From positions 78,869-142,868 of the forward strand of contig JALHIE010000001.1 in the NCBI GenBank assembly GCA_022840285.1: a stretch of DNA of 64,000 nt. The letters are read 5' to 3'. Of this stretch, positions 9,440-18,514 are shown piece by piece. The stretch comes from Porphyromonadaceae bacterium (GTDB taxonomy: Bacteria; Bacteroidota; Bacteroidia; Bacteroidales; Dysgonomonadaceae). Positions within the stretch are counted from its first letter, which is position 1. Each line of letters opens with the position of its first letter. The position numbers and the translations under genes were made by a program. The notes under the pieces were generated by a model that did no database searches, was not told where the DNA came from, and worked only from the letters and a program-made list of their open reading frames with translations.

Positions 9440-10858
9440 TTATTGTTGAGTTCCCATCGGAGTCCTCACGCATCGAAATCCGATGTAGGACCGTCCGCGG
9501 TTTTGGTATTCCGAATCACGCATATCCGACCGGATAAAGGTGGAGATATCTTTCCAGGAGCCGCCTTTCACTACTTTCCTTTTCAGTGTATAGGGATCCT
9601 CGGCAGCGGCATTATACCGGTACTCGGGATTCATGTCACTCATGATCTGATTTCCCGATTCGGTGTAGGCCGTTGATGTCCATTCCGCTACGTTGCCTGC
9701 CATATCGTACAATCCGAAACTGTTGGGACGGTAACTTTTCGTTTTTGCAGGAATCAGGTTGCGGTCGGCGGCGTAAGCGCCTTCTCCCGGTTTGAAGTTG
9801 GCCGGGAAGCAATCCTCCTCGTCCTGGGCAGCTGTCGATCCCCACGGGTACCTGTTTTCCGTTTTTCCGCTTCGGGCAGCCATTTCCCATTCCGCCTCGG
9901 TGGGGAGGCGGTATTTTTCAACCTTAACGTCCCGGCGTTGCAGGCTCCGGCGAAGAAACATCGTTCGCCATTCGCAGAACGCAGTCGCGGCTTCCCACGA
10001 GACGCCCACCACGGGATGATGCGCGTAGCCGGGGTGAGAAAAATAGTGGCGCATATAGGGTTCGTTGTTTGCGTTGTTGAAGTCGTTCACCCAGCAAGTG
10101 GTATCGGGGTAGATGTTTACTATCCGGGTGTGCACAAAGTCGTACAAGCTGCTCAACGGACGGGTAAGGGTCTTGTTGACGATACGTCCCTCTTCGTCTA
10201 CATATGCCGTATCTTTCGATATCACGATCACCTCGTCCGGATCCGAGGCAAGATCGGTGTCTAGTATTCTCTCGTCCGGATCCAGCCTGTTTTGTCGTTT
10301 TGCCGCTTCGGCAGCATCAAACCATTCGTAACGAAAATTCATCTGGCGGGCATCCAGCATCTTCTTTCCGGTGATCGGATGCGTTATGTACACGCTGTTG
10401 ATGGCAGCTTCTTCCTCTTCGGTATTTCTCGTCCACGGAATGGGAATGCTCCAGTTGAGATGAGGAGGTACGGGGTCGCCGTATTCGTCTTCGGTAATCC
10501 TGTAAAGATCATCACCGGCGTATGCCGGATCGGCAAGACGTTCACGGATGATGGAGTCGCGCACCCAGAAAACAAATTGTTTGTACTGTGAGTTGGTAAT
10601 CTCTGCCTCGTCCATCCAGAAGTTATCTACCGAAACGCCGCGAGTGGGAACAGTCATTCCCCACAACGAATCGATCTCACCGGGACCCATTCGATAAGAG
10701 CCACGCGTGACAAGCACCATGTTGTAGGGTGTGGGTTCGTTCCACACTTTTCCGACAGGGACTCCCGTCAGTTCACCTCCCGTGCTGACTCCGATACCCC
10801 GGCGGCTGCAGGAGGCCAGCGCGATGAGAATCAGGGCCGGAATTAATTTATAATTCAT
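9440..10858 (-). CDS. gldK: Type IX secretion / gliding lipoprotein GldK (PorK)
   Basis: A 472-residue outer-membrane lipoprotein with a signal peptide and lipobox ending at Cys17 (LASC). The C-terminal half is an FGE-sulfatase (formylglycine-generating-enzyme-like) domain with PTEAEWEMAARSG, YPWGS, NVAEWT and the final GFRCVRT. In GldK/PorK this fold is structural, forming the periplasmic ring with GldN. It is second in the porP-gldKLMN unit, 83 bases after porP. Confidence 0.95.
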   Translation of the reverse strand: MNYKLIPALILIALASCSRRGIGVSTGGELTGVPVGKVWNEPTPYNMVLVTRGSYRMGPGEIDSLWGMTVPTRGVSVDNFWMDEAEITNSQYKQFVFWVRDSIIRERLADPAYAGDDLYRITEDEYGDPVPPHLNWSIPIPWTRNTEEEEAAINSVYITHPITGKKMLDARQMNFRYEWFDAAEAAKRQNRLDPDERILDTDLASDPDEVIVISKDTAYVDEEGRIVNKTLTRPLSSLYDFVHTRIVNIYPDTTCWVNDFNNANNEPYMRHYFSHPGYAHHPVVGVSWEAATAFCEWRTMFLRRSLQRRDVKVEKYRLPTEAEWEMAARSGKTENRYPWGSTAAQDEEDCFPANFKPGEGAYAADRNLIPAKTKSYRPNSFGLYDMAGNVAEWTSTAYTESGNQIMSDMNPEYRYNAAAEDPYTLKRKVVKGGSWKDISTFIRSDMRDSEYQNRGRSYIGFRCVRTPMGTQQ

Positions 10859-10941
10859 AGTTTATCATTCATAATTCAATGTGACAATGAGCCGGGAAAC
10901 TGTCCTGACTTCTGCCCCGTAACCGGTAATTACTACAACTT

Positions 10942-11928
10942 TCAAAGAAGCCGGATACTTTTATAGGGCATCGGCTCTTTTTTGAACAAATCTACCGGGA
11001 TCCGGTACCTGAAGCTCACTTCGTGGCCGCCTCCTCCTTTCCCTATACCTGATGTGTACAGGTTGTACGCATAACCCATCTCGATGTTTTCGATAACGGC
11101 TCCGGCAAAAAATGAACCTCCCTCTTTACCGTTTTGCGACACACCCGCCGAATATTTCTTGTTGTAGACCAACCGCACGGCTGTTTGCAGCCGCGTGGAA
11201 GTAAAGTTCGTCAGCAAGAGAATCAGCGGTTCTATTTCAACTAACGGATGAAATACGTTTATATTGCATCCGGCCATAAAATTATACGAAAGGGGAATTT
11301 TTGCAGATGTTGAATCGGTCGCCACGTCTTCTGTGGGGACCCGACTTTGCAGCGGATTGAACAGTGGCTGGTTGATGTGCATGGCTGCCCCGCTGATGTG
11401 GAACTTCCGGGTTATCCATGAAATTCCGGCATTCAGGTCGATGGTCTTCTTGTCTGCAGGATGGATCCTGATGGTTTTCCGGTTGTTTTTCGCAGAGTCG
11501 GCGGTCAGCTGAACAGTAGTTGCATCGAAATTGAGATTCAATATTCCCGCCTGAACGCCGATGCGAAATGTTCCCTTTCCGAATTTACGGTTCAATGCGT
11601 ACTGGGCGGCAATGAGGGAGTTTTGTTCATTCCCGGCGGTATTTGTGAACATCTGGATACCGATGCCGTGTTGTAGTCCCCAAAACTCGACCGGCATATC
11701 CGCTGAGAGAAAGAGGTGTTTGGGTGCATTTTTTATGTTCGCCCACCGGTAGTTGTAGGCTCCCGAGACCTGGATCTCACCGGCCTCGCCCGCGAACGAA
11801 GGATTATAATAGCTCCTTACCGTCCAGAACTGGCTGAACGAGACATCCCATTGCGCTTGCATTTGAGCAGCACAGAAGAGGAAGATCACAGACAAAAAAA
11901 GCAATCGCCGTTTTTCCATTAAAGCCAT
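10942..11928 (-). CDS. porP: Type IX secretion outer-membrane protein PorP/SprF
   Basis: A 328-residue outer-membrane beta-barrel protein of the PorP/SprF family, which works with the GldK-N ring in secretion and anchoring of surface proteins. A signal peptide ends near residue 26 (MQAQ), followed by the family signature FSQFWTVRSYYNPSFAG and repeated amphipathic strands to the C-terminus. The start could be the ATG at 11928 or the one at 11919, which differ by three residues. Its position right before gldK supports the assignment. Confidence 0.92.
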   Translation of the reverse strand: MALMEKRRLLFLSVIFLFCAAQMQAQWDVSFSQFWTVRSYYNPSFAGEAGEIQVSGAYNYRWANIKNAPKHLFLSADMPVEFWGLQHGIGIQMFTNTAGNEQNSLIAAQYALNRKFGKGTFRIGVQAGILNLNFDATTVQLTADSAKNNRKTIRIHPADKKTIDLNAGISWITRKFHISGAAMHINQPLFNPLQSRVPTEDVATDSTSAKIPLSYNFMAGCNINVFHPLVEIEPLILLLTNFTSTRLQTAVRLVYNKKYSAGVSQNGKEGGSFFAGAVIENIEMGYAYNLYTSGIGKGGGGHEVSFRYRIPVDLFKKEPMPYKSIRLL

Positions 11929-11989
11929 AACGGAAAAACGGCGAAAAAATTGTACAGCTCGCTACCGGTTTGTTTTGCTTCCGCAGGGA

Positions 11990-13078
11990 TTAATCTCCTT
12001 TTACACGTCCAAACCGCAACATTTTCAGCATCCATCCCGGAAGCGGTTTTTCGGGATTACGGTTCTTCAGGTTGATGCTCAATCCAAGTTTTTTTACCAC
12101 CGGAACTTTGTGCGTTTCTACAAACTCGATCAGGGTCCCGTCCGGATCCTCTATGTAAGCGAATTGTCCGGCAGCATCGCCCATGTCGAACGAAGCGCCT
12201 TCCTTGAACCGTTGTGTTGTATCAACGGTGAAAGGGTGCCCCAGTCCGGCACAACGCTTTCCCAACGCATCCATGTTCCGGATATCGAAGCAGATCTGGA
12301 TAAACCCCGGGTCGCCCCAGAAACGACCTTCGTATAGTCTGCGGGGCAAGCGTTCCAGCGGTTGCACCAGCTCGAGGTAAGATGGCCCGAAAAGTTCGCT
12401 GAAACTTCCTTTTCGCGGCAGGGAATGGGTGAGCAGCCGGCGACGAAACCGTTGACTTCCCGACGGTAATCCTTCAAAATCGGCGAAAATGCCGGTTTCG
12501 TCGGAGATGATTTTATCGTAGCCCAAGATATCGTTGTAGACGACCATTGCTTTCTCGATGTCGGATACACCGATAATGGCTCCCACAGTGCCTCCGGTCA
12601 GCCGGCCTTCGTCTTTGAATATATAGTTGTCGTGAACGATCTGAAACAGATTCCCGTAAGGGTCTTTCACGAAAAAGGTTTGCTTGCCGTCGATGGATTG
12701 GTTCAGTCCGGTGACGATATTGACGTTCGGATTCCGGGAAAACTCTTCAAAGGTTTTTGCCACATCCCTGCTTTTTATTTTACATGCCAGCACGCCCAGA
12801 TCGCCGATATTCAATTCAAAAGCGAGCGGTTCCGGTTTTCGTCCGGTATACTGCCACACTTCAAAACCGCCGCCACCTTGCAGGTTCACGGCAATCACCG
12901 CATGGCGGCGCTGTGGCACACCTCCGGTATAAGGAAGCATCAGCTCCGCCACCTTGTTGTCCTCCAGAATACGGATATCCATGTGAAACACGTCGATATA
13001 ATATTTCCACGCTTCGTAGAGATTTTCCACGCCGATACCGACCTGCTGAATACCTGAAATTATGCAATTATTCTTCAT
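11990..13078 (-). CDS. VOC-superfamily protein (two glyoxalase/dioxygenase-like domains)
   Basis: A 362-residue protein with two vicinal-oxygen-chelate domains, the first from about residue 8 (IQQVGIGVENLYEAWKYY) and the second from about residue 150 (TVGAIIGVSDIEKAMVVYND). The domain order resembles 4-hydroxyphenylpyruvate-dioxygenase-like proteins, but the substrate is unknown. The ATG at 13078 is preferred to the one at 13090. It lies between the SDR gene (24 bases upstream) and porP (61 bases downstream) on the same strand, so it probably shares a transcript with the putative sulfonolipid genes. A role in modifying or cleaving a lipid precursor is only a guess. Confidence 0.7.
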   Translation of the reverse strand: MKNNCIISGIQQVGIGVENLYEAWKYYIDVFHMDIRILEDNKVAELMLPYTGGVPQRRHAVIAVNLQGGGGFEVWQYTGRKPEPLAFELNIGDLGVLACKIKSRDVAKTFEEFSRNPNVNIVTGLNQSIDGKQTFFVKDPYGNLFQIVHDNYIFKDEGRLTGGTVGAIIGVSDIEKAMVVYNDILGYDKIISDETGIFADFEGLPSGSQRFRRRLLTHSLPRKGSFSELFGPSYLELVQPLERLPRRLYEGRFWGDPGFIQICFDIRNMDALGKRCAGLGHPFTVDTTQRFKEGASFDMGDAAGQFAYIEDPDGTLIEFVETHKVPVVKKLGLSINLKNRNPEKPLPGWMLKMLRFGRVKGD

Positions 13079-13102
13079 GATTCTTATCAAAAAGTGAAGG
13101 GA

Positions 13103-13900
13103 TTATGTTGTCCTGATTTTCCGTACCATCCTCCTTGTCAATCCCGGAAAAAACCGGTTGATGTAGACCATCAGTAGCTCTTTTCCTCCGACCAGCACTT
13201 CCGGTTTTTGTTTCCGGATGGCTCTTGCAATTTTCCGGGCAGCTTTTTCTGCCGGTATCCCTCCTGCTTGTCCGTCGTCCATCCGGGCGTGTCTGATGCC
13301 GTTGGCTTCGAGGGCGTTGCAGGAGATGTTGGTCTTTATCCGTCCCGGACAAACCATCACTACGCGGATCTTTTGATCGTAATACTCGGCCTGCACGGTC
13401 TCAAAAAATCCGTAGAGCGCAAACTTTGACGAGGCGTATGCCGATCGCAACGGAAACCCGAACTTGCCGGCGATGCTTGTGGTTACTGCCAGTGTTCCGC
13501 CTCCTCCGGCAATCATTACCGGAAGCAATCGTTTGGTAATCTTTACGGGTGCAAAAAAATTGGTGTCCATGATCTTCTTATCCACGGAGAAATCCGTTTC
13601 TGCTGATTTTCCGCGTTGGCTGACGCCGGCGTTGTGAAACATCACATCAATCCTGCCGAAGAAAGCGAGGGCCCGGTCGGTAAGGGCATCCAATCGTTCT
13701 GTTTGTGACAGGTCGGCAGGCAGGATTTCACATTCCGCACCCAACTCGATGCATTTCTGTTGTACTTTTTTCAATTGCACCTCACGGGTAGCTGTCAAAA
13801 TGAGCTTGCTCCCTTCGGCCGCGAAGATATAGGCGCAGGCTTCGCCGATACCCGACGAAGCTCCCGTAATCCATATGATTTTGTTTGAACTTTCCTGCAT
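13103..13900 (-). CDS. SDR-family reductase, probable 3-ketocapnine (3-keto-sulfonolipid base) reductase
   Basis: A 265-residue classical short-chain dehydrogenase/reductase. The cofactor motif TGASSGIG (residues 13-20), the NAG motif (about 90-92) and the catalytic Ser plus YASSK (about 155-159) are intact. The C-terminal basic stretch may favour membrane association. Taken alone it would be a generic SDR. Its place directly after an acyltransferase and a cysteate-synthase-like gene makes reduction of the 3-keto product of the acyltransferase the most economical role, as in known capnine (sulfonolipid) and sphingolipid pathways. This function is inferred from context. Confidence 0.65.
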   Translation of the reverse strand: MQESSNKIIWITGASSGIGEACAYIFAAEGSKLILTATREVQLKKVQQKCIELGAECEILPADLSQTERLDALTDRALAFFGRIDVMFHNAGVSQRGKSAETDFSVDKKIMDTNFFAPVKITKRLLPVMIAGGGGTLAVTTSIAGKFGFPLRSAYASSKFALYGFFETVQAEYYDQKIRVVMVCPGRIKTNISCNALEANGIRHARMDDGQAGGIPAEKAARKIARAIRKQKPEVLVGGKELLMVYINRFFPGLTRRMVRKIRTT

Positions 13901-13928
13901 AACTTTAGGAACAAAGAAGCAAAGACAA

Positions 13929-15260
13929 TTAATCCTTTAACACATCTTTCCAGAGCTGCTCCCGGTAGCCGTCTATCTCGTGCGGTGCGCACTCGTCGGC
14001 GTTGGTAACTTCCTGTGTGGTGTAGATCATCTGCTCCAGGAAGTAGGGCGCACGGACAGCCCCCTCCCCGATATTGACCATTACCGTCTCTCCGTCATTG
14101 ATCAGCCCCTTTTTCAACGCATTGAAAAATCCGGCCACACAGACGGTTGATGCCGGTCCCGGAACCATTTTCTGCTCGTAAGCGATCAGTTTTCCCAAGG
14201 GTATCAGCTTCGATTCGCGCATCCTGATGAACGAGCCGCCGGTTTTTCGGACCAATTTCGAAATGATGGGGTAGGTAGCCGGATTTCCGGTTGCCAGCGT
14301 GGGAACGTCGGTTTTTGGATTGTCGATGACGGGATAATTTCTTTCGAAACCTTCGGGGAACCCTTCGGCTCTCGCTTTTTCCCACGCCTGTACCATCGGG
14401 TCGCAACCGTCGGATTGCACCATGACAAAGCGCGGGTTCTTGAGATCCGGATAGAGGTGATTGATTTCACGTATCCCTTTATCAATGGCTAAGGGTCCGG
14501 TACCTCCACTAATGGCCTGAATATATACATCGGGTGCTTTGCCGAGCTGGCGCAACCACTCAAAAACCATCGTCTTTTTGGCTTCGATCCGGATCGGGTC
14601 GATGTTCCCGGTGGACATCTGTATGTGGTGACGCCGGGCATATTCAGCAGCCACTTCCTTGGCCTTGGCATAATCGCCCATTACGCGAAAGACCTGTTGA
14701 CCGAAAGAACTGATTGTAGCCTCGGAGGCCCGGATAGCATCTTCGGGCATGAAAACCGAACAGTTCACTCCGGCGATGGACAGGTATTTGGCGTACGCGG
14801 TAGCCGAGTTTCCGGTGGACGCGATGCAATATTGTTTCAGGTTGTTTTCCTTGAAAATGCTTGCTGCAAGCGCTGCAGCAACATCTTTGAACGTTCCTGT
14901 TCCGCCATTCAAATCGTTGCGGTAAGCGTGAACCTCCAGGGTTAGTCCGTATTCTTTTTTGGCAAACTCTTCCAGAAAATGCCACCGTTCGATGGGAACG
15001 GTTCCTTCGTACCGGGTAATGATGTGTCTTTTGAGCACTAACGGCAAATAAGGGAAGTAGTGCCAGAAATTTTGCGGATTCCCTTTTATGAAACGGGGCA
15101 ATCGTTTGTACGAGGTGTTGTACCAAACTTCGGAGTGTTTGCTGCCGCAATTGGGGCATTTCTGAAACTGATCGAACCATGCTTTGAAACTGGGTGTCAC
15201 AAAACCGCATCCGGTACATTTCAGGTAGTATTTTTTTTGCCTTTTGACGCGTAGTCTCAT
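13929..15260 (-). CDS. Threonine-synthase-like PLP enzyme, probable cysteate synthase
   Basis: A 443-residue fold-type II PLP enzyme. An N-terminal zinc ribbon with two CxxC pairs (CTGC about residues 14-17, CPNC about 34-37) is followed by a threonine-synthase-like domain with the PLP lysine in GTGTFKD (about residue 119) and the phosphate-binding STGNSA loop. Cysteate synthases, first known from methanogens and later from sulfonolipid-making Bacteroidetes, belong to this group. The adjacent acyltransferase (gap 5 bases) supports production of cysteate from phosphoserine and sulfite. True threonine synthase is the main alternative; a second copy elsewhere in the genome would argue against it. 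Confidence 0.7.
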   Translation of the reverse strand: MRLRVKRQKKYYLKCTGCGFVTPSFKAWFDQFQKCPNCGSKHSEVWYNTSYKRLPRFIKGNPQNFWHYFPYLPLVLKRHIITRYEGTVPIERWHFLEEFAKKEYGLTLEVHAYRNDLNGGTGTFKDVAAALAASIFKENNLKQYCIASTGNSATAYAKYLSIAGVNCSVFMPEDAIRASEATISSFGQQVFRVMGDYAKAKEVAAEYARRHHIQMSTGNIDPIRIEAKKTMVFEWLRQLGKAPDVYIQAISGGTGPLAIDKGIREINHLYPDLKNPRFVMVQSDGCDPMVQAWEKARAEGFPEGFERNYPVIDNPKTDVPTLATGNPATYPIISKLVRKTGGSFIRMRESKLIPLGKLIAYEQKMVPGPASTVCVAGFFNALKKGLINDGETVMVNIGEGAVRAPYFLEQMIYTTQEVTNADECAPHEIDGYREQLWKDVLKD

Positions 15261-15265
15261 CTCTG

Positions 15266-16525
15266 TTATCTGGTCATTGACCGCATTTCGTCCGAAATAT
15301 ATTTTCCGGCTTCGAGGTTGACTTTTATCTTTTTGAATACTTCGATGGTTTCGTTCACTTCGTTCATCGTGTGCGATGCGGTAGGTATAAGGCGGAGCAT
15401 TAAAACATCCTTAGGTACTACCGGATAAACAACGATTGAGCAGAAAACATTGTGGTTTTCACGCAGATCGATCACAATGTTTGTTCCTTCAGGTACCGAT
15501 CCGCTGAAGTAGACCGGGGTGACCGGGGATTGCGTGTTTCCGATATTGAATCCCTCTGCCACAAGACCGTCCTGAAGCGCTTTGGCTATTTTCCAGAGAT
15601 TTTCTTTTATTTCGGGCCGATTTTGCAGGATATCCAACCGCTTGAGAGCGCCGATAACCATGGGCATCGGGAGCGATTTGGCGAAAATCTGAGAGCGCAT
15701 GTTGTACTTCAGCGAATCGACGATAGCCTTGTCCGAGGCTATAAAAGCACCAATTCCAGCCATCGATTTGGCAAACGTGGCGAAATAAATATCCACTTCG
15801 TCCATCAATCCGAAATGTTCGCTCGCTCCGGCTCCCGTTTTTCCCATCGTTCCGAATCCGTGTGCATCGTCGATCATCAGGCGGAAGTTAAATTGTTTCT
15901 TCAACGCTACAATTCCCGGCAGGTTGCCCAGGTCGCCCGACATTCCGAAAACCCCCTCAGTGATCAACAAGATTCCGCCGTTGTTCTCTTCCGCTTGTTT
16001 GGTGGCAAAACGGAGCATTTTTCCCGCACGCTCCATATCGTTGTGAGGGAAAACGAAACTCTTTCCTCCCTTGGCTTTGTGCAGGAAGATACCGTCCATG
16101 ATGCAGGCGTGAGACTCGGAATCGTACACAATCACATCGTTACGCGAACAAAGCGAATCGATAATGGAAACCATTCCCTGATAACCGTAATTGAGCAAAT
16201 AGGCTGCCTCCTTTTTCTCGAATTTGGCGAGCCGCTCCTCCAGTTCCCGGTGAAATTTTGTTTGACCGGACATCATTCGGGCACCCATCGGATAAGCCAT
16301 TCCCCATGCTGCGGCAGCTTCCGCATCCGCTTTCCTTACTTCGGGATGGTTGGCGAGTCCGAGGTAGTTATTTAAACTCCAGGTGATTACTTCGCGTCCG
16401 TGGAACTTCATCCTGGGCCCTATTTCTCCTTCAAGTTCAGGAAACATAAAATAGCCTTCCGCTTTTTTGCGATACTGTTCAAGCGGACCCTCCATACCTT
16501 TTAGCCGGTCAAAAATATCTAACAT
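15266..16525 (-). CDS. Alpha-oxoamine synthase, probable cysteate fatty-acyltransferase (SPT-like)
   Basis: A 419-residue PLP enzyme of the serine palmitoyltransferase/KBL/AONS family. It condenses an amino acid with an acyl thioester, releasing CO2. The cofactor-stacking histidine in SESHACIMDG (about residue 138), DDAHGFG and the PLP lysine in ATFAKSMA are present. The N-terminus (MLDIFDRLKGMEGPLEQY) and PMGARMMSG segment resemble, from memory, flavobacterial enzymes that acylate cysteate for capnine synthesis more than the Bacteroides sphingolipid SPT. It heads the minus-strand run that goes on to the secretion genes. Sphingolipid SPT remains the alternative. Confidence 0.72.
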   Translation of the reverse strand: MLDIFDRLKGMEGPLEQYRKKAEGYFMFPELEGEIGPRMKFHGREVITWSLNNYLGLANHPEVRKADAEAAAAWGMAYPMGARMMSGQTKFHRELEERLAKFEKKEAAYLLNYGYQGMVSIIDSLCSRNDVIVYDSESHACIMDGIFLHKAKGGKSFVFPHNDMERAGKMLRFATKQAEENNGGILLITEGVFGMSGDLGNLPGIVALKKQFNFRLMIDDAHGFGTMGKTGAGASEHFGLMDEVDIYFATFAKSMAGIGAFIASDKAIVDSLKYNMRSQIFAKSLPMPMVIGALKRLDILQNRPEIKENLWKIAKALQDGLVAEGFNIGNTQSPVTPVYFSGSVPEGTNIVIDLRENHNVFCSIVVYPVVPKDVLMLRLIPTASHTMNEVNETIEVFKKIKVNLEAGKYISDEMRSMTR

Positions 16526-16789
16526 ATAAATGTGTGATTAAAAATTTGATTTTGAAAACGAAGAATCAAGAACCAGGACCAATGTATTCTATAGGATTAA
16601 AATCCTTGATTTCCGACTTTTTTATTTCTAATACAAAAATAGTCTTTCTTTCTGAATTTGTGAAATTTCCCTCTTTTTTGTTTGGTTTCTGATTTTTTAC
16701 TCGTCATAATTTACTACATTTGTTTCGTAAATGAGTTCAGATGAGCTGTGCGCGTAATAAGTCCCGGACACTATCTAAAAAATAATCAT
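16526..16789. promoter_or_regulatory. Divergent promoter region between the acyltransferase and esterase genes
   Basis: This 264-base AT-rich gap separates divergent genes. On the plus strand TACATTTG at 16715-16722 matches TAnnTTTG and lies 67 bases before the esterase start. On the minus strand TATTTTTG (complement of 16634-16641) is a matching -7 box for the acyltransferase operon. Neither has a convincing TTTG -33 box. No open reading frame or RNA structure was seen in the gap. Confidence 0.4.
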
Positions 16790-18094
16790 ATGAAGAAGCA
16801 TTCAAAACAAATTGTTTTATCAACGATTTTTATTATCCTCTTCGTTTCAAGTCTTTTCGCGCAGCCCGCGCAGACATTGATAGAAGTGAGTGTAGCGCCT
16901 GAAAAGAGTGGCTGGGTATATAAACCCAACGAAAAAGTGACATTCAACCTGTCTGTCACCAAAAACAATATACCTGTGCAGAATGCCGCTGTTTGGTACG
17001 AAGTCGGCCCCGAAATGATGCCCCCCTCGAAGAAAGAAAAATTAGTGTTAAAAAACGGAACAGCAACGATTGATGGCGGTACCCTTAAAACGGCAGGTTT
17101 TTTACGTTGTAGAGTGATAGCCACTTACGAAGGTAAAGAGTATGTGGGATTGGCTACGGCTGCTTTTAATCCGGAAGAGATTCGTCCGACAACGAATGAG
17201 CCGGAGGATTTTATCGGTTTTTGGGACGAAGCGAAAGCCGCAAATGCAAAAATCCCCATGGATGCCAAGGTGAGGTTATTGCCCGAACGCTGCACGGAAA
17301 AGGTAAATGTGTATGAGGTTAACATACAAAACTATAAGCCGGGCACCCGTTTGTTCGGCATTCTCTGCGTTCCCAAGGCAGAGGGTAGGTATCCGGCAAT
17401 ACTGCGTGTGCCCGGAGCGGGTGTACGTCCCTACTATGGCGATATTGGCAATGCGGGAAAAGGTGTGATTACATTTGAGATTGGCATCCATGGCATTCCG
17501 GTAACGATGGACGCATCGGTCTACGATAATATCAGGACGGCCGCACTTGATGGTTATCAGAACTATAACCTGGATGACAAAGATCGGTATTACTACAAAC
17601 GTGTTTATTTAGGCTGTGTCCGCGCCGTGGATTATATTTTCAGCTTATCCGAATTTGATGGAAACAATATCGTCGTGATGGGCGGAAGCCAGGGCGGTGC
17701 TTTATCCATCGTTACTGCAGCTTTAGACAGCCGTATAAAAGGGTTGGTCGCTTTCTATCCAGCTCTTTCCGATGTTACAGGTTATTTGCATGGCCGCGCG
17801 GGAGGATGGCCTCATCTCTTTAATGCCGCCAACCTTTCGTTCAACAATACACCCCGGAAAATTGAAACGAGCAAGTATTACGATGTTGTTAATTTTGCGC
17901 GTCACCTGAGGGTGCCCGGATTCTATTCATGGGGATACAACGATGTAACCTGCCCGCCTACTTCCCTGTATTCAGCATACAACGTGATCACGGCTCCGAA
18001 GACCCTTTTTCTTGCCGAAGAGACAGGGCATTGGACATACCCTGAGCAGTGGGAGAAAGCTTATGCTTTTGCGCTAAAGTTACTTGGGAAGTAA
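16790..18094 (+). CDS. Secreted acetyl-xylan-esterase-like alpha/beta hydrolase
   Basis: A 434-residue protein with a signal peptide (residues 1-24, ending LFAQ), an Ig-like N-terminal domain (about 27-125) and an AXE1-type alpha/beta-hydrolase domain. The nucleophile is the serine in GGSQGG (residue 300) and the probable catalytic histidine is in ETGHWTYPEQ near the C-terminus. Such esterases remove acetyl groups from plant glycans or antibiotics in the periplasm or outside. The ATG at 16790 is preferred over an upstream GTG because the signal peptide starts there. No glycan-degradation genes are adjacent. Confidence 0.85.
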   Translation: MKKHSKQIVLSTIFIILFVSSLFAQPAQTLIEVSVAPEKSGWVYKPNEKVTFNLSVTKNNIPVQNAAVWYEVGPEMMPPSKKEKLVLKNGTATIDGGTLKTAGFLRCRVIATYEGKEYVGLATAAFNPEEIRPTTNEPEDFIGFWDEAKAANAKIPMDAKVRLLPERCTEKVNVYEVNIQNYKPGTRLFGILCVPKAEGRYPAILRVPGAGVRPYYGDIGNAGKGVITFEIGIHGIPVTMDASVYDNIRTAALDGYQNYNLDDKDRYYYKRVYLGCVRAVDYIFSLSEFDGNNIVVMGGSQGGALSIVTAALDSRIKGLVAFYPALSDVTGYLHGRAGGWPHLFNAANLSFNNTPRKIETSKYYDVVNFARHLRVPGFYSWGYNDVTCPPTSLYSAYNVITAPKTLFLAEETGHWTYPEQWEKAYAFALKLLGK

Positions 18095-18142
18095 TTGATT
18101 CACCCGGAGAACCACCGGAGTTACCTGCAACAATACAAAAAA

Positions 18143-18166
18143 AGCCGCTTGAGTTATCGAGCGGCT
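18143..18166 (-). terminator. Intrinsic terminator after the ompH-to-DUF4834 operon
   Basis: A 10-base-pair stem (one T-G wobble) closes on a GTTA loop. Read on the minus strand it is followed by seven T residues, which fits an intrinsic terminator 25 bases after the DUF4834 stop codon. There is no T-run on the plus-strand side, so it serves the esterase gene less well. Confidence 0.8.
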
Positions 18167-18190
18167 ATGCAGAATTGCCATAAACAGGCA

Positions 18191-18439
18191 CTACATCGAA
18201 TTTTTCTGTTTTATTTCTTCAAATTCAACATCGATGACATCGGTTGTTTCAAAACTTTTTTTCTGGTAATCGAGAATCCTGTCTTCTTGCGTTTCGGGCT
18301 CATTCTTCTGTTGCTGTGAATGCCGGTTGTAGGGGCTGGCTTGAGGTTTGCGTTTGGTTCCGAACAGAATGCGTCCCAAAAAGTTGATTACCATGTAAAT
18401 AACGGCAAATACCAGTAAGACTTTAATTAAAAAACCCAT
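18191..18439 (-). CDS. DUF4834 small membrane protein
   Basis: An 82-residue protein with one N-terminal transmembrane helix (about residues 4-24) and a charged, Gln/Lys-rich cytoplasmic tail ending in a VIDVEFEEI-type motif. It matches the small Bacteroidetes DUF4834 family, whose function is unknown. It lies 75 bases after pssA and just before a terminator, so it is probably the last gene of the cell-envelope/lipid operon. Confidence 0.75.
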   Translation of the reverse strand: MGFLIKVLLVFAVIYMVINFLGRILFGTKRKPQASPYNRHSQQQKNEPETQEDRILDYQKKSFETTDVIDVEFEEIKQKNSM

Positions 18440-18514
18440 TTTAAATTCGTTTAATTCAAAAATATACGTAAAGATAAGAGGAATAATTAAATGTATTTCA
18501 ATGCTTTTGAAAAA

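Noticed and set aside
15452..16375. 307-codon plus-strand open frame
   Set aside because: Antisense shadow of the acyltransferase gene, rich in His and Arg with no recognisable domain.
15266..16525. Glycine C-acetyltransferase or biotin-pathway synthase
   Set aside because: The family is shared, but threonine-degradation or biotin genes are absent nearby and the N-terminus and neighbours fit a lipid acyltransferase better.
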